Assembly: GCA_024449915.1 (NCBI GenBank)
Contig: JAMZAV010002042.1
Coordinates: 40,001 to 104,000 of the forward strand
Length of the DNA stretch: 64,000 nucleotides
Direction of reading: 5' to 3'
Source: Sweltsa coloradensis
Taxonomy: Eukaryota; Arthropoda; Insecta; Plecoptera; Chloroperlidae
Every line of letters begins with the position of its first letter. The first letter of the stretch is position 1. The position numbers and the translations under genes are program-made. Below are positions 36,612-47,335 of the stretch, piece by piece. The notes below the pieces were generated by a model. The model made no database searches, had not been told where the DNA came from, and saw only the letters and a program-made list of their open reading frames with translations.

Positions 36612-37001
36612 GTTAGGGTTGTTGTGTATTTGTTATATATAAGTGTTTCATAATTTAATGTACATGGATTAGCACTATAATTTTTCACTGTTCTATATCT
36701 GTTCTATTCAATGTTCATTCACTGTATTATCTGCAAACTGTTGCTTCACAAAAATGTTTTTGGCTAGTATAAGTATTTAATTTGCACATTAATTACTTGT
36801 TTTTATCTACTATTTTAATCTTTTATTTTAGTGTTATGTATTTTTATTTTTATTTTATTTTTTATTACACGCTGAGTCATTCACTGCTTACTGATACTTA
36901 CTGTTACTTCACTTATTATTGTATTGCTATCTAGAATTTTGAAATATTGAATTAGTTAAAAATCATTATTTCACATGCATGATTTTCTTTAATGTAACAT
37001 G

Positions 37002-37035
37002 TTCCACAGTTAAGCTGTCCTGTGCAGCTTGTGGA
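37002..37035 (+). other. Nested 3' UTR hairpin of LINE copy C
   Basis: TCCACA/TGTGGA outer stem; the inner stem AAGCTG pairs with CAGCTT, all Watson-Crick. Confidence 0.8.
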
Positions 37036-37081
37036 TGGCCGAACTTGTTTGATAGAAAATGTATAAGAGATATGTATTTCA

Positions 37082-37266
<185 letters not shown>

Positions 37267-37404
37267 AGTGAAGAATTCTTGTGCAGAGAAATAAATGTAC
37301 ACGTAGTCAGGAAAAACTAAAATTTGCAATTCCTAGATGTAATAATAAATACGGTCAAAGGTGCCTAGAGTGTTAAGTCCCCGAAGCTTTCATTGACTTT
37401 TTTT

Positions 37405-37562
37405 TTTGTTTTTTCGTAATGATTCCTTCTTCTATGGTTGTTTTTGTTTAATTTATTTGATGTTATTTATTCCACAGATGAGCCCGCATGATGGGCTTTG
37501 TGGGTTTTCTTGAGATGTAACAATGTTAATTTGTGTTCTGTGAAAATAAATTGAATTGATTG
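37405..37562 (+). mobile_element. Short LINE 3' end, family D, copy 2
   Basis: Near match to 35170-35328, with the hairpin CCACAG...AGCCC...GGGCT...TGTGG at 37470-37503, ending AATTGAATTGATTG. This copy is not followed by (ATT)n but runs into the Penelope-like leader. Confidence 0.75.
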
Positions 37563-37860
37563 AAAAAATATGAGTAGTATTGTAGTAACGGGTAAAACCG
37601 TGTCTCGTTTTTTGGCTCACCGACCAACGTTTCGGCTCCAATTCAGGAGCCATCATCGGATCCTTCCTCTTTGGTCGTCGACCTCGTACTGAAGCGTTGT
37701 TCACCTCTACAATGCGTTTCTGCTGCCGCGTCCGTGCTCTCGTGCTCTCCGGCGAAATAAGGTGCAGGGCGGCGAGGTCATATACACTCTCCTGGAGAAG
37801 GTGCGGGGCGGCGAGGTCGTATTGTGTAACTGTGTTGCATGGGGCAGTACCCACTTGTCT
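37563..37860 (-). mobile_element. Penelope-like leader/pseudo-LTR fragment (minus)
   Basis: The minus strand carries two copies of a TATGACCTCGCCGCCCTGCACC-type unit, then a stem-loop GGCTCC-loop-GGAGCC followed at once by GAAACGTTGG, then CGGTTTTACCCG. The same order of pieces occurs on the plus strand at 41700-41985. Assignment to a Penelope-like element rests on this style of hairpin-GAAACGTYGG motif and on a GIY-YIG fragment 3 kb away. An open frame of 133 codons here is not recognisable. Confidence 0.5.
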
Positions 37861-38085
37861 AACATAAGCTTGGTCCCTAACAAATCTAGTCTGGCTTCTT
37901 GTTATTAATTAAATAATGGTGTTGTTTGTAGTTGGCTTGTTGGAGCTTTATTCCTAATCATGTCAGTCTTAACTATGCTAAGGATCGGTTTCCACGCAGT
38001 TGCTAGCCTTTGGCTATCATCCCTCTTGTTCACGCTTCAAATTCAAAATACATATCACATAGCATGATACATAGCATTTGTAAAG
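37861..38085. other. Short non-coding spacer
   Basis: Nothing recognised. AGGATCGGTTTCCACGCAG and neighbouring GC-richer sequence are unique in the window. Confidence 0.35.
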
Positions 38086-38207
38086 TTTAGACAGTTTTAA
38101 ATTGGTGGCCGCATAGCTCAGTTGGTAAGAGCATAGCCCAGTAAGCTAAGGTCCCGGGTTCAAACCCTGGTGTAGTCACTTTTTCAATTTCTGTCTAAAG
38201 TACTAAC
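38086..38207 (+). mobile_element. tRNA-like unit bracketed by inverted repeats, copy 1
   Basis: TTTAGACAG (38086-38094) and CTGTCTAAA (38191-38199) are inverted around a tRNA-like segment. The same arrangement is found in inverted orientation near 42050-42160. Confidence 0.65.
38105..38179 (+). tRNA. tRNA-like sequence (pseudogene or SINE head)
   Basis: 75 nt with a D arm GCTCAGTTGGTAAGAGC, a T arm CCGGGTTCAAACCCTGG and partial acceptor pairing (GTGGCC with AGTCAC imperfect). Anticodon arm ATAGC/GCTAA has one mismatch; the loop CCAGTAA would give anticodon AGT. The TTTTT downstream could terminate Pol III. Because a second copy shares the flanks, a mobile origin is more likely than a host gene. 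Confidence 0.5.
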
Positions 38208-38246
38208 ATAACAGCGTCATAGTCGCCTACTATAGAGCCAAGGTTA

Positions 38247-38249
<3 letters not shown>

Positions 38250-38283
<34 letters not shown>

Positions 38284-38336
38284 CCACACGGACTACCCGA
38301 AAATACAATGTCTGCATATATATATATATATATATA
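38250..38336. repeat. Two (TA)n tracts
   Basis: (TA)n at about 38251-38281 and 38317-38335, separated by a 36 bp unique segment. Confidence 0.9.
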
Positions 38337-38337
38337 G

Positions 38338-38503
38338 TGTGGATTGGAATACACTAGGCAGTTAATATGTACAAGTTATCTAGTAGGCAGTGTTTAGAGA
38401 TGTTGTTGATAAAAGAAATGAATGTTGATTGTGTAAATTGGTGTCTTCTCGAATGTTGGAAAAATAAATTAAATAAAAGATTAAATAGTAAATACGCATT
38501 ACA
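38338..38503 (+). repeat. Putative 5' LTR
   Basis: It starts TGTGGATTGG after (TA)n, ends TTACA one base before the PBS, and contains AATAAATTAAATAAAAG near the end as possible poly(A) signals. The start is uncertain because no second LTR is available to compare. Confidence 0.5.
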
Positions 38504-38504
38504 T

Positions 38505-38522
38505 TGGTGGCAGCGGTGGGAT
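38505..38522 (+). promoter_or_regulatory. Primer-binding site complementary to tRNA-Leu
   Basis: TGGTGGCAGCGGTGGGAT is the reverse complement of ATCCCACCGCTGCCACCA, the 3' end expected for an animal tRNA-Leu with CCA added. 18 of 18 bases by recall of the tRNA end. Confidence 0.75.
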
Positions 38523-38558
38523 ATCTAAAAGCAAATGGATTTCCTTTTGTAAAACATA

Positions 38559-39434
38559 ATGCCAAGAAGACAACCAGAAACAATGGCGGAACCAGGAGTT
38601 GTTTAAGTGACCAAACGTCCTATTAAATTGCCTCGAGCATTTACAGGTGAGTCGGAAAGTTGGTGCGAGTGGTTGCAACATTTTGTAAAAATTTCCATTA
38701 TTAATAAGTGGTCAGATGTTGAAAAATGCGAGTTTTTGGCAGTGAGTTTGGACGGAAGAGCCGCCGACAAGTTTGAGGATATTTATCCAGAAATAAAAAT
38801 TGATTATGGAAGTTTGTGCAGGGCGTTACACTTAAAACTAGAACCACCAGACGAAATTGAGCTACATAAAACTGCTTTTCGCATGAGGCGACGACAACCA
38901 TTGGAGACTGTAGACACTTTATGTCGCGAGATGAAGAAATTAGCTGCTAGAGCCTTCTCTTACATGGACAATGGTACTCGTTATGAGCTTACCCGTGATC
39001 AGTTTGTAGAAGCTTTAGGTGAAGGCAATTTGCGTCAGCTAGTACGTCAGTCTTGTTCACGAACATTAGAAGCTGCTACGAAAGTTGCTTTGGAACAAGA
39101 AGTAAATTTGCAATGTGAAAAGAGAGACCTTTGTACAGTACGTCCTGGACCGTTAAATAGTGTTCATGCACTGGAGGAGTTGCTAAAAAGTAACACAATA
39201 GCCATGCAAGCAATAACAGATACCATAAAGCACATGATGAATATGCCTGTGACGGCAAGGCAGCAAGAGAACATTCAGTCAAGGCCTCGTTATTGGCCTA
39301 GATCTCAGATGAAATGCTGGAGTTGTGGACAGCCAGGACATCGACATGTAAATTGCCTTAATGCAAGACAAGCTCAAACACATTCAAGCCCTATGTTTCA
39401 ACCAGATTTTCGGGCTGAGTATCAACCAGGATAG
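38559..39434 (+). pseudogene. Gypsy-type gag polyprotein, early stop
   Basis: The frame starts at ATG 38559 (MPRRQPETMAEPGVV), meets TAA at 38604-38606, and then stays open for 276 codons. The main part begins PIKLPRAFTGES and has the tryptophan-rich capsid start WCEWLQHFVK. It continues with a helical capsid-like region (LCREMKKLAARAF, RDQFVEALGEG) and a single CCHC zinc knuckle CWSCGQPGHRHVNC (C-x2-C-x4-H-x4-C) near the C-terminus. Gag packages the element RNA. Length and order fit Gypsy-superfamily elements of invertebrates. The nonsense codon near the N-terminus and the absence of pol make it non-functional. A downstream start is possible but no ATG lies near. Confidence 0.8.
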
Positions 39435-39566
39435 GCCTATTTCCATGGGAGTCAGCCACATCAGGGAAACTAGTGGAGGCTGGCACACATGACCAATGTG
39501 GGGAGCCAGCCAAGAAAAATATACTTGATGCGGATCATACTAGGCCTACCACAATTATAGGCTAGG

Positions 39567-39850
39567 ATGTTCTTAAGATTGATCATGTCAGGTGTATTTT
39601 CTGTTGCGTTATGCATATCTACCTCTTGTGTTTGATCGTCTAGTTGTTCTGGGTATCTTGATCTTCTTGGTTGGTTTGGCATTTCTAGTGGTTCTGGACG
39701 TTCTGGTAGGTCTGGACGTTCTGGTAGGTCTGGATGTTCTGGTAAGCCTGGACGTTCTGGTAGATCTGGATGTTCTGGTTGGTCTGGACGTTCTGATAGG
39801 TCTGGATGTTCTGGTTGGTCTAGCAGTTCTGGTGTGTCTGGTAGATTTGA
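39567..39850 (-). repeat. 18 bp tandem repeat with open hexapeptide frame
   Basis: From about 39697 to 39835 the plus strand repeats GGTAGGTCTGGACGTTCT-type units. On the minus strand one frame stays open at 39470-39958 and reads as (E-R/H-P-D-L-P)n, preceded in that sense by a PELPEIP-like start and followed by PNQPRRSRYPEQLDDQTQEV. The flanking non-repetitive part (39567-39717) recurs at 53440-53597. I do not recognise a protein family. It may be a low-complexity exon or a satellite that happens to be open in two frames. Confidence 0.6.
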
Positions 39851-40000
39851 AAGTTGTAGCTGGTATGGCAATACCGGTATTTCTGGTAGTTCTAGTACCA
39901 CCTGGTATGAAGTGGTCTTCTTCTTCGCTGTCCTCTGCTGATGTATTGCCGTTATCATCTTGATGCACTTGTAGTTCGTCCTTCACTTCGGGTTTAATAT

Positions 40001-40153
<153 letters not shown>

Positions 40154-40890
40154 GTTTATTTTCCACTATTAGGCTTAGTAGGAAGGTTGGCAGAAAAGGG
40201 CCGTATGCGTATGCGCCGTGCAAAAGTGTCTGCCAGCCTCTACACAACAAATTATGTGAATAAACAAGCACTTATAAAACATAGAACATAGAAATATAAA
40301 AGAGACAAGCATAGAAGAGAAAAATTAACAAAACATTAACAATTCATTATATCAAAAACAGATACATAGTAAGACCTTGTATTTTATTGAATAGGGAGTA
40401 GTTCCAAATTGTGGGCTCGGCAGTAGAACCTACTTATGTAGGCACTGGTTCGGGCAAATGGTAGCGTGATGGACTGGGCCTGGTGACGTCTTGAATCCCG
40501 AAGGTTCCAAGACAACCGATGGAATGGGTTAAGGTCAACACAGCCAGTCAACATCTTTTTGATGAACAAAACGTCAACTTGATTCATGAGTTGTTCTATG
40601 GTGGTAAGGCGATATTGACCACGACGCGTAGAGGCACTAGGTTCTTTGTAACCCATAATATGTCTGGTGGCACGATTTTGAATTATTTCCAACTTGCACA
40701 TATTGTCCTTTGTTGTTAGATGCCACGCTGGTAGGCCATGAATGATAATTGGCCTAACCAGCGCTAAGTATGCGGTGCGAAGGGTTCTTGGCTTGCCACC
40801 CCTTAGAGAGCGCGGTGCAAATCCTAAAGTTTTAGATGCTCTGTTACGCACATACTCACAATGTAGATTCCACCGCAGATCACAAGTAAC
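40154..40890 (-). mobile_element. 5'-truncated LINE, family E, minus strand
   Basis: In the minus sense: the RT C-terminal region, then a ~220 bp 3' UTR that can form a hairpin (GGCTGGCAGA with TCTGCCAACC, 40183-40240, one mismatch), then GGAAAATAAAC running directly into (AAT)n. This is a different LINE family from A-C and it meets the microsatellite in the opposite orientation. Confidence 0.85.
40384..40890 (-). pseudogene. LINE family E, RT C-terminal region
   Basis: The minus-strand translation reads DLRWNLHCEYVRNRASKTL then LRTAYLALVRPIIIHGLPAW and KLEIIQNRATRHIMG. These are the conserved thumb and post-RT blocks of non-LTR retrotransposons (compare LYVSLIRPHVDYASIVW and VERIQYKFVSF in the 20 kb LINE). 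It continues about 100 residues to LELLPIQ. No catalytic RT motif is left. The frame is open for ~169 codons. Confidence 0.82.
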
Positions 40891-41565
40891 AATTATTATT
40901 ATTCAAAGTAGGCCTAGCTGAAAGTTGGTTGAATGGAAGAGGAACTTGAATAATAAAGAAACAATAGGTTTGGCAATTATGAACAAATTTACGAGCATAA
41001 GGGCAAATAACTCTGAAATAATGTTCGATGTGCGATTTTTTTGTCACATGGTACAAAATTAACATGAGGTTTTAACAGGTGGACGAAATAAATTGTACAT
41101 CAAACGTTATATCAGAAAATTATTTTCCCTTATAGTCGTAGCAGCAAGTAGGTGATAATTGGTTTAACAGAATTAAAAAAATCATAAGTTCAAATTGTTG
41201 CCCCCTTAGAGAGCCGTTCTAATTTACCTAAAGTTTGATATTTAATGATCAGGACAGTATCAAATGTCAGATCCCTCGCATCACAAGTAACAATTTTTAT
41301 TATTCAAAGTAGCCTACTGAAAGTGTTTTGAATGGAGCAGGAATATATAATAAGAAAGTAGGTTTGGGCAATTATAGAAAACAAGATTTCGGTAAAGGGC
41401 GAAATAAACTTGAACCAGCAATGTTCCGATCGGCGATTTTTTGTCACATCAAGGTACATAAATTAACATGAGGTTTTAACACGGGCCCCTAAATAAATTG
41501 GTACATCAGTTATATCAGAAAATTATTTTCCCTTATAGTCGTATCGGAAAAGGTGTGGTACAGAT
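40884..41565. repeat. Two tandem copies of a ~400 bp unit
   Basis: CACAAGTAACAATT, TTATTATTCAAAGTAG, ATTAACATGAGGTTTTAACA and CAGAAAATTATTTTCCCTTA occur in the same order at 40884-41150 and again at 41284-41545. The copies have diverged by many small indels. No coding capacity. Confidence 0.8.
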
Positions 41566-41699
41566 TAACAAAAATATAGATTGCAAATTGATTGCAACTA
41601 GAACTAAGCTACAGACCCAACAAGAAAAGAACAACAAGAAGCCGGACTAAAAAGGTTTCACTACAGTAAGCTGTGCTATTTTGTTTCTCAATTGCCACC

Positions 41700-41983
41700 A
41701 TCCGTATATTTTATCGATATGACATCGCCGCCCCGCACCTTTTCAAGATATGACCTCGCCGCCCTGCACCTATTTTCTATATAACCTCGCCGACCCGCAC
41801 CTTCAGCCGAGGCTATATAAGGCGGGCGCTGCGTGCTTGCCAACCACTGTGACTCCAACCTCCGTAGAGTCACAGTCAACCTTGAAAATGTCTGACGTAG
41901 TACAGACGAAACGTCGGTGGACGCCCAGGTTCTGCCCTGGTTCATCTTATTTTCGACGCGGTTTTACCGAAGATCCTTGTTTT

Positions 41984-41985
<2 letters not shown>
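41700..41985 (+). mobile_element. Penelope-like leader/pseudo-LTR with promoter (plus)
   Basis: Three imperfect tandem units of a ~35 bp sequence (TGACCTCGCCGCCCTGCACC and variants), then a TATA box at 41813-41820 in GAGGCTATATAAGGCGGGC. About 75 bp on is a stem-loop GTCTG-loop-CAGAC followed at once by GAAACGTCGG, then CGCGGTTTTACCG. The order matches the minus-strand block at 37563-37860. It ends at (TA)n. Confidence 0.55.
41813..41820 (+). promoter_or_regulatory. TATA box in retroelement leader
   Basis: CTATATAA followed by GGCGGGCGCTGCG; the spacing to the downstream hairpin (~75 bp) would place a start site within the leader. Confidence 0.5.
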
Positions 41986-42033
<48 letters not shown>

Positions 42034-42042
42034 TATATATAC
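41986..42042. repeat. (TA)n tract
   Basis: TA repeats with CACATA and TACG interruptions. Confidence 0.95.
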
Positions 42043-42066
42043 GTTAGTACTTTTGACAGAAAAAAA

Positions 42067-42141
42067 GTGACTACACCGGGGATCGAACCCGGGACCTTAG
42101 CTGTCCGGGCTATGCTCTTACCAACTGAGCAATGGAGCCAC
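42067..42141 (-). tRNA. tRNA-like sequence, copy 2 of the bracketed unit
   Basis: On the minus strand 75 nt with GTGGCT pairing to AGTCAC (acceptor), the D arm TTGCTCAGTTGGTAAGAGC, anticodon-loop candidate CCGGACA (anticodon GGA), and a T arm CCGGGTTCGATCCCCGG. Better base-paired than copy 1. Flanks AGACAGTTTTAAATTGG and CTGTCAAAAGTACTAAC match copy 1. A TTTTTTT run follows. A second copy of the right flank (CTGTCTAAAGTACTAAC) lies at 42205-42221 on the plus strand. Confidence 0.55.
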
Positions 42142-42219
42142 CAATTTAAAACTGTCTTATTTTTGGTCTGTTTTGTACATTGTGGAGTCACTTTTGTAAT
42201 TTCTGTCTAAAGTACTAAC

Positions 42220-42898
42220 ATGAAGCGGGGGTTACACTTGGAAGTTCAAAAAGTAAAAAGAAAAAAGTAAACAGAAGAAGGGCTATTCAAAACCAGTAAA
42301 TGACAAACATGTCAACAAAGCCACCTGACTGGTAATAATCCATCAATTTCTTCTTTTGCATCATATTCGAAAAACAATACCATTTATTGATTGGCGTTTG
42401 TGGCGAATTTACTGACTTTTCCTTAAACTTCATTCTTATTATTTCGTTTTCTTCAAAAGAATATGCTCAAATTGGCAATGTTACACATTTGACATTTTGT
42501 CAAGCATTTATTATATTTCACAGCCAGGTTTATATGCATTCTGAGACATGTTATGATATCTGCCACCTATTTATGAAATTGACCAATCACAATCAACTCT
42601 TCAAGGTCATTTTACTTTTTACTTTACTCTTTTTATAGTAGAGCAGAGTTTGACTATTGAAAAGTGTAAAGTTAAATGTAGAGCTAACTGTATTTTCTCT
42701 ATAACTTGATTAATGCGGCGCTGTTTTTAGTTTGAAATAGAAAATAGTATTGAGAAATACAATAGCTGTTCAATTACATAGCAGAAAACATCAAAAGGAA
42801 CAATTTAAATAATAAACACATTTTTATTGCATGCTTCATCATCAATAAACAGTATTGAAATTCTTTCACTTTTCACTTTTAAACTTCCTTCCTTCCAA
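42220..42898. mobile_element. ~0.68 kb MITE-like insertion
   Basis: The sequence on each side (AAAGTACTAACAT and CAGCGTCATTGTCGCCTAC) is continuous at 38198-38225, which acts as an empty site. The insert ends are imperfect inverted repeats: TTGGAAGTTCAAAAAGTAAA near the left and, inverted, TTGGAAGGAAGGAAGTTTAA at the right. Interior AT-rich, no recognisable protein. Confidence 0.65.
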
Positions 42899-42949
42899 CA
42901 GCGTCATTGTCGCCTACCTAAAGCCAAGGTAAATCATCATATATGTATA

Positions 42950-43052
42950 TGAATTCTTTCGAGTTTCCGGGTTAAAATAAGTTTAACTACCAACGTTTCG
43001 GACATTTTAACTCATTTAACATTATGTTAACTCGAAAACTCGAAGAAATTCC
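42950..43052. repeat. Inverted repeat with a GAAACGTTGG core
   Basis: The minus strand reads GTCCGAAACGTTGGTAG. Outer sequences TTTCGAGTTT and AACTCGAA are inverted to each other. Similar hairpin-plus-GAAACGTYGG motifs lie at 37.6 and 41.9 kb, so this is probably a third leader fragment. Confidence 0.45.
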
Positions 43053-45675
43053 TTATGTCACATTATATCCTGGAAAATCTACGTAAATATATATCTATAT
43101 TATTAAAGTTCCTCTTTCATCCACCCTTACCACCCAGCTTTCAGCCATTTTCCTTTGACTTTCAAAATATTTTAATTTTATTATTATTCAATGATCATTG
43201 GTACATATATATCGGTAACTGTTGTGTGACCTAATACCCCACTAACTAACTATTAACTATATGTATCGGTAAGAGGGCTTTTTTGGAATATCCTTAATAT
43301 TTAAATTTTAAATAGCTTCACTTATTTGAGTCATCTTGATTCTGACAGCACCATGATGTATTTTGTTGCTGTTGCTTATAGGGAGTTTGTAAAACTATGA
43401 TAGCTGCGATGGAAATACTTTGCCAACTTGTGAGAACGGTATCTTTTATAGCAGTTTTAGTCACAACACCATGAGGTTGAATGGAATTGTATTATTTTAG
43501 TAGGAGGATCGACAGTGTGCTGTTCTCGTTACAATCTTGGACACCCCAACCTCTGCAGAAAGTAAACAATCGAATCACGTTAGCAAAAAGTTATTTTGGC
43601 AAGACGTTTCGTTCGAAGGTTGCGATCTCCACGTCTAGTGTCAACACGGATTCATCCAAGCTACCAGCAACGCGAGACGAGATCTTTCATATCGACGAGC
43701 GAAGCGTTCCATTGCATTCGACGCGTAGAACTCACATTTCTATGTTCGTTATAGTATATTGACGTAATAAAATTTAGAAAAAGCGAAAACTGAAGTGTCT
43801 CAAATTGTATTTGAATTGTATTGTTTAACTTGGCTTGAATTGTTTCTTACAACAATGTTCCTTGACCTCCGCTGTAGGTATAAACCATACAGAGAAAACG
43901 AATGAGAGACATTCTGGCTAATGAAATAAAATCAATGGTGGGACAGACAACTTCTTTACCGTCACAACTGTCAGACTTAGCAGTCTTCATATACAACTTA
44001 GCTTCAGATCAAGTTTCAGGAAACAGATTGATTTGTCGCCTGACTTTAGCCCAAAATCCGTCCAGCTATTACTGTAACTGCAGGTTTATCTGTGAGTTTT
44101 CTTGCTTTACTCAAGTCACATTAGCCGTGGTTTACATTGTGAGGCTAAGAATGTGATGCTGTTATGTTCGTGTCAGCAACAACGCGGTTGAGTGAGTGTA
44201 CACTGTGTACAGTATGTGCCTTCTAAATACGGGGACGCGATGGTATTTATTTGTGTAACGTGAAACGAAACGCAATCTCTGTTTGCATCGGGGTATAAAT
44301 TCATTGCCAACAATACGTGAACAGACAAAATACTGAAAACAGTCTACATGCAGCGATTAATATGACCTTGTTTGCGAATAGGAGCGATCGATTGCCCAAG
44401 GAGCCGAGTTCAAGACATTCACAATTACTAAATATTCCTCTTGTGATATTATCAACCATTTCGTGGCAAGAAGAGTATTTAAGATATTAGGCAAAAACTT
44501 ATTCCTGAGCTCTATATTGGGCAAGAAACCAAATCGCCAAAGTTGTTCCTAATTGCAGCCGCGCCTTTGCTGAAGGCTGAGGCATGGGAGGGCCTGACCG
44601 AACACACCACTGTACACTTCATAACACTCCTTGAGATTTTAGTCATGCCATCCCCATTTCTTGGGTAACATCGGTATAAATCATGCGACAAGGGACAGGA
44701 CAGGACAGGGCGGGGCGGGGTGGGTCGCCGTGTACGTGCTCCTAGTACCAGAGTAGACATACCGACACCGGCCCGCTAAATGCCACTTGGAAACAATAGA
44801 CGGCGGAAATGAACCTGGGCCATCCTTGGACCGTGATGACTTCACTTTGCCTACTTCATTACTTCAAAGTTTCTGTGCATCCGGTGTCTCAGTCCTCCCT
44901 TGCAGGCGGACTGAAAAATATAGGTAAACAAAACAAATAGTGGTTATGCTACCCATCCGAGAATCATGGTCCCTTGCACAGTCCCAATTCTCTCATTCTC
45001 ATTCTCGAAGCTATATTAAATGAACAGTTACTTACATTCAAATTCCATCACAGTATTATAAGCTATTGTAATAAAAATAAAACACTCGTCGTTTCAAACT
45101 TCAGTAAATTTATATCCGGAGAAGAAAGTAGCCTGCTGGGCAAATCAGCGAACTCTCAAATTTCCCTTTTCGGGGCGCCCTTCTATTTTCTCTCCTTTAC
45201 AATACAGCCTTGGGATGGCTAGGGATGCTACTTGTTTGGGCCAATATTGACTAGAGAGGATCTGCCACTGTTACCGAACAATACAATGTGAATCAATGAG
45301 TGGAAAGTCAATAACACTGAGGAACCATTGCAACGTGTAACGCCACTGTTACAAACGCAATATTTTTTTCTTTCTGAAATCCAATATTATTGTCAACAGC
45401 GAGCATCACATTCAAAATTGTGTAAAACATTTCATTTCGGTCAAACCCTATAATATACGGTGCGCAAATTGTGGGAGAAAAGAATAGAATAGTGCTAGGC
45501 ACGATTTATACTTAAATTCATTTGATGGTATAAATAATTTTACAAATAATATTTTCGATTAGATTTTCCGTGATGTTCAAGGGTTTTTTAGACTCGTTCT
45601 CAGCTATCATAATTTAACCATGACCATGACCATGACAACCATTAACAAAATATACTGTCCTTTCAGCATTGCAGG
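43053..45675. other. Non-coding stretch, no gene seen
   Basis: Several 60-95 codon open frames, none recognisable. An ATATATCTATATTATTAAAG string near 43087 resembles the start of some invertebrate Helitron-like repeats, but there is nothing else to support that. Confidence 0.35.
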
Positions 45676-45746
45676 TGACAGGTGTCGAACCAGCTACCTA
45701 TTAAATTAAGAGTGTCGCAAGTAACGTGAGCTAATCTTTGGTGTGA
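45676..45746 (-). mobile_element. Weak tRNA-like sequence
   Basis: The minus strand has TTAGCTCACGTTACTTGCG (Box A type) and CTGGTTCGACACC (Box B). Arms pair poorly. Likely a decayed SINE head. Confidence 0.35.
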
Positions 45747-45846
45747 GCGAGTTACCTCACAACTTCTACAACAGATAATGTCTCGTTGCTAGGCCATGTA
45801 GGCATACACGACAACTGAAGTCGCATCTCCAGACTTTGGGTATAAC

Positions 45847-45916
45847 AGGTATCAAACCCAGGGGCATCTATGAGATCTCGAGCCCTACTTGCGAGACCGG
45901 TTTGGCCACCCCTTGG
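45847..45916 (-). mobile_element. Weak tRNA-like sequence
   Basis: The minus strand has GGTGGCCAAACCGGTCTCGC and CTGGGTTTGATACC, 40 nt apart. It is in the same orientation as the one at 45676-45746. Confidence 0.35.
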
Positions 45917-47036
45917 TGCGTCAGGGGTGGCCTTCTAAACAGGATGTTTACCAGCTTTGTTTACTGGTTCTTGTTCGACGTGTTAACTCCGTGAGAACGC
46001 TCTGTGCGTGTGCGTGTGCGTGTACGCATCCGACATGTACACAAATCGTGATCGAACTATTTGCACAATTGGCTTTAAGTCAGACTTACGGGAAGATAAA
46101 TAAATAAATTAATAATTAGTTAATAACTAGAATTTATTTTATTTTATTTATTTATATTTTACGTCTATCCTATTCAGTTGAAAAACTAATTTACAAAGGA
46201 GGACAACGAAAAAAATGTAATTATACAGACACAACAATGAACTACAGTTAAATAAATATTTGAAATAGTAATATTACAACAACAATGAATTTATACACAA
46301 CAATTTTGGTAACAAATAAAAAGGATATTAAAAAGGATATTCATACGTCAGTCGTGATATTAGCGTAGCGTCAACTATGGTCCTTGAATTCGTTGCATTT
46401 CATTATTACGTTGGTAACAGTTATCACGTGAAATCATCTTGTCCGTAATAGAATTGCTACGCAACAACAACGCTGAATTCAAAACGACGGACCTGACACA
46501 GACACACAAAATTCAAGCTATACGGGATGATCGAAATATTTGTCCATAAAGTATGTTCATTCTACTTGTTCAAATACTAACACCAGCCATCCAGCCAACA
46601 ATTTTCACCTACCAATAGTTACATTGGAGTCATTTAAAATGTACAAAAAGTGAAATATCCTATAGTTCTTTCTTCATTGGAAATAATTAATTAAATACTA
46701 CGCTTAGATAAACAATTAGTGTATCGTAGATAAGATTATGCTTCTTTGTTCCTCGATAAAAAAAACAAATCTCAGATACAACAGCTAAATAATATAGATA
46801 ATATTATGTCTCACACATATAGGCAAGCACATGCAAACTTACACACAACATCCACAATCAATATACACTCACACTCATATTATTTATATAAATATACAAC
46901 CAGATTTTTAAGTATCATGTATTATATCTATTGTACACTATTCCTTCGTATAAATTATGAGATTCCATGAAGGAACCGCTCTCCTCGAAACAAGGCGCGG
47001 CTCGGCTGAGGATGCCTGTGTAGATCCTGGACTCTA
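45917..47036. other. Non-coding stretch with a short (GTGCGT)n tract
   Basis: GTGCGTGTGCGTGTGCGTGT at about 46005-46024. The rest is AT-rich without recognisable content. Confidence 0.4.
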
Positions 47037-47335
47037 CCGGAATCTGTTCCTCACGACCAGTTTCCCTGGACTCTGTGTAACCGGAATCTGTTCCTCACGA
47101 CCAGTTTCCCTGGACTCTGTGTTACCGGAATATGTTCTTCACGAGTAGTTTTCCCTGGACTCTGTGTTACCGGAATATGTTCCTCACGACTAGTTTTCCC
47201 TGGACTCTGTGCTACCGGAATATGTTCTTCACGACTAGTTTTCCTGGACTCTGTGTTACCGGAATATGTTCCTCACGACTAGTTTTCCTGGACTCTGTGT
47301 TACCGGAATATGTTCCTCACGACTAGTTTTCGTAC
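47037..47335. repeat. Tandem array of a 43-45 bp unit, seven copies
   Basis: Each unit reads ACCGGAATATGTTCCTCACG, ACTAGTTTTCCCTGGACTCT, GTGTT with small changes. It is open in one plus-strand frame, but that is fortuitous because 45 is a multiple of three. Confidence 0.92.

Larger units (their letters stand above)
38338..39460 (+). mobile_element. LTR retrotransposon fragment (Gypsy-like): LTR, PBS, gag
   Basis: A putative short 5' LTR (38338-38503, TGTGG...TTACA) is followed after one base by an 18-nt primer-binding site and a gag ORF. Sequence after gag does not continue into protease or RT, and no 3' LTR is seen, so this is the left end only. Confidence 0.75.

Noticed and set aside
38105..38179. 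Functional host tRNA gene
   Set aside because: Acceptor and anticodon stems have mismatches, and a second copy with the same flanks lies at 42.1 kb, which indicates a mobile unit.
43481..43762. 93-codon plus-strand open frame
   Set aside because: No domain, no repeat relation and no supporting splice context that I could identify.
47037..47335. Tandem-repeat protein gene
   Set aside because: The frame is open because the unit is close to 45 bp. No start context or flanking coding sequence, and unit length varies by 1-2 bp between copies.
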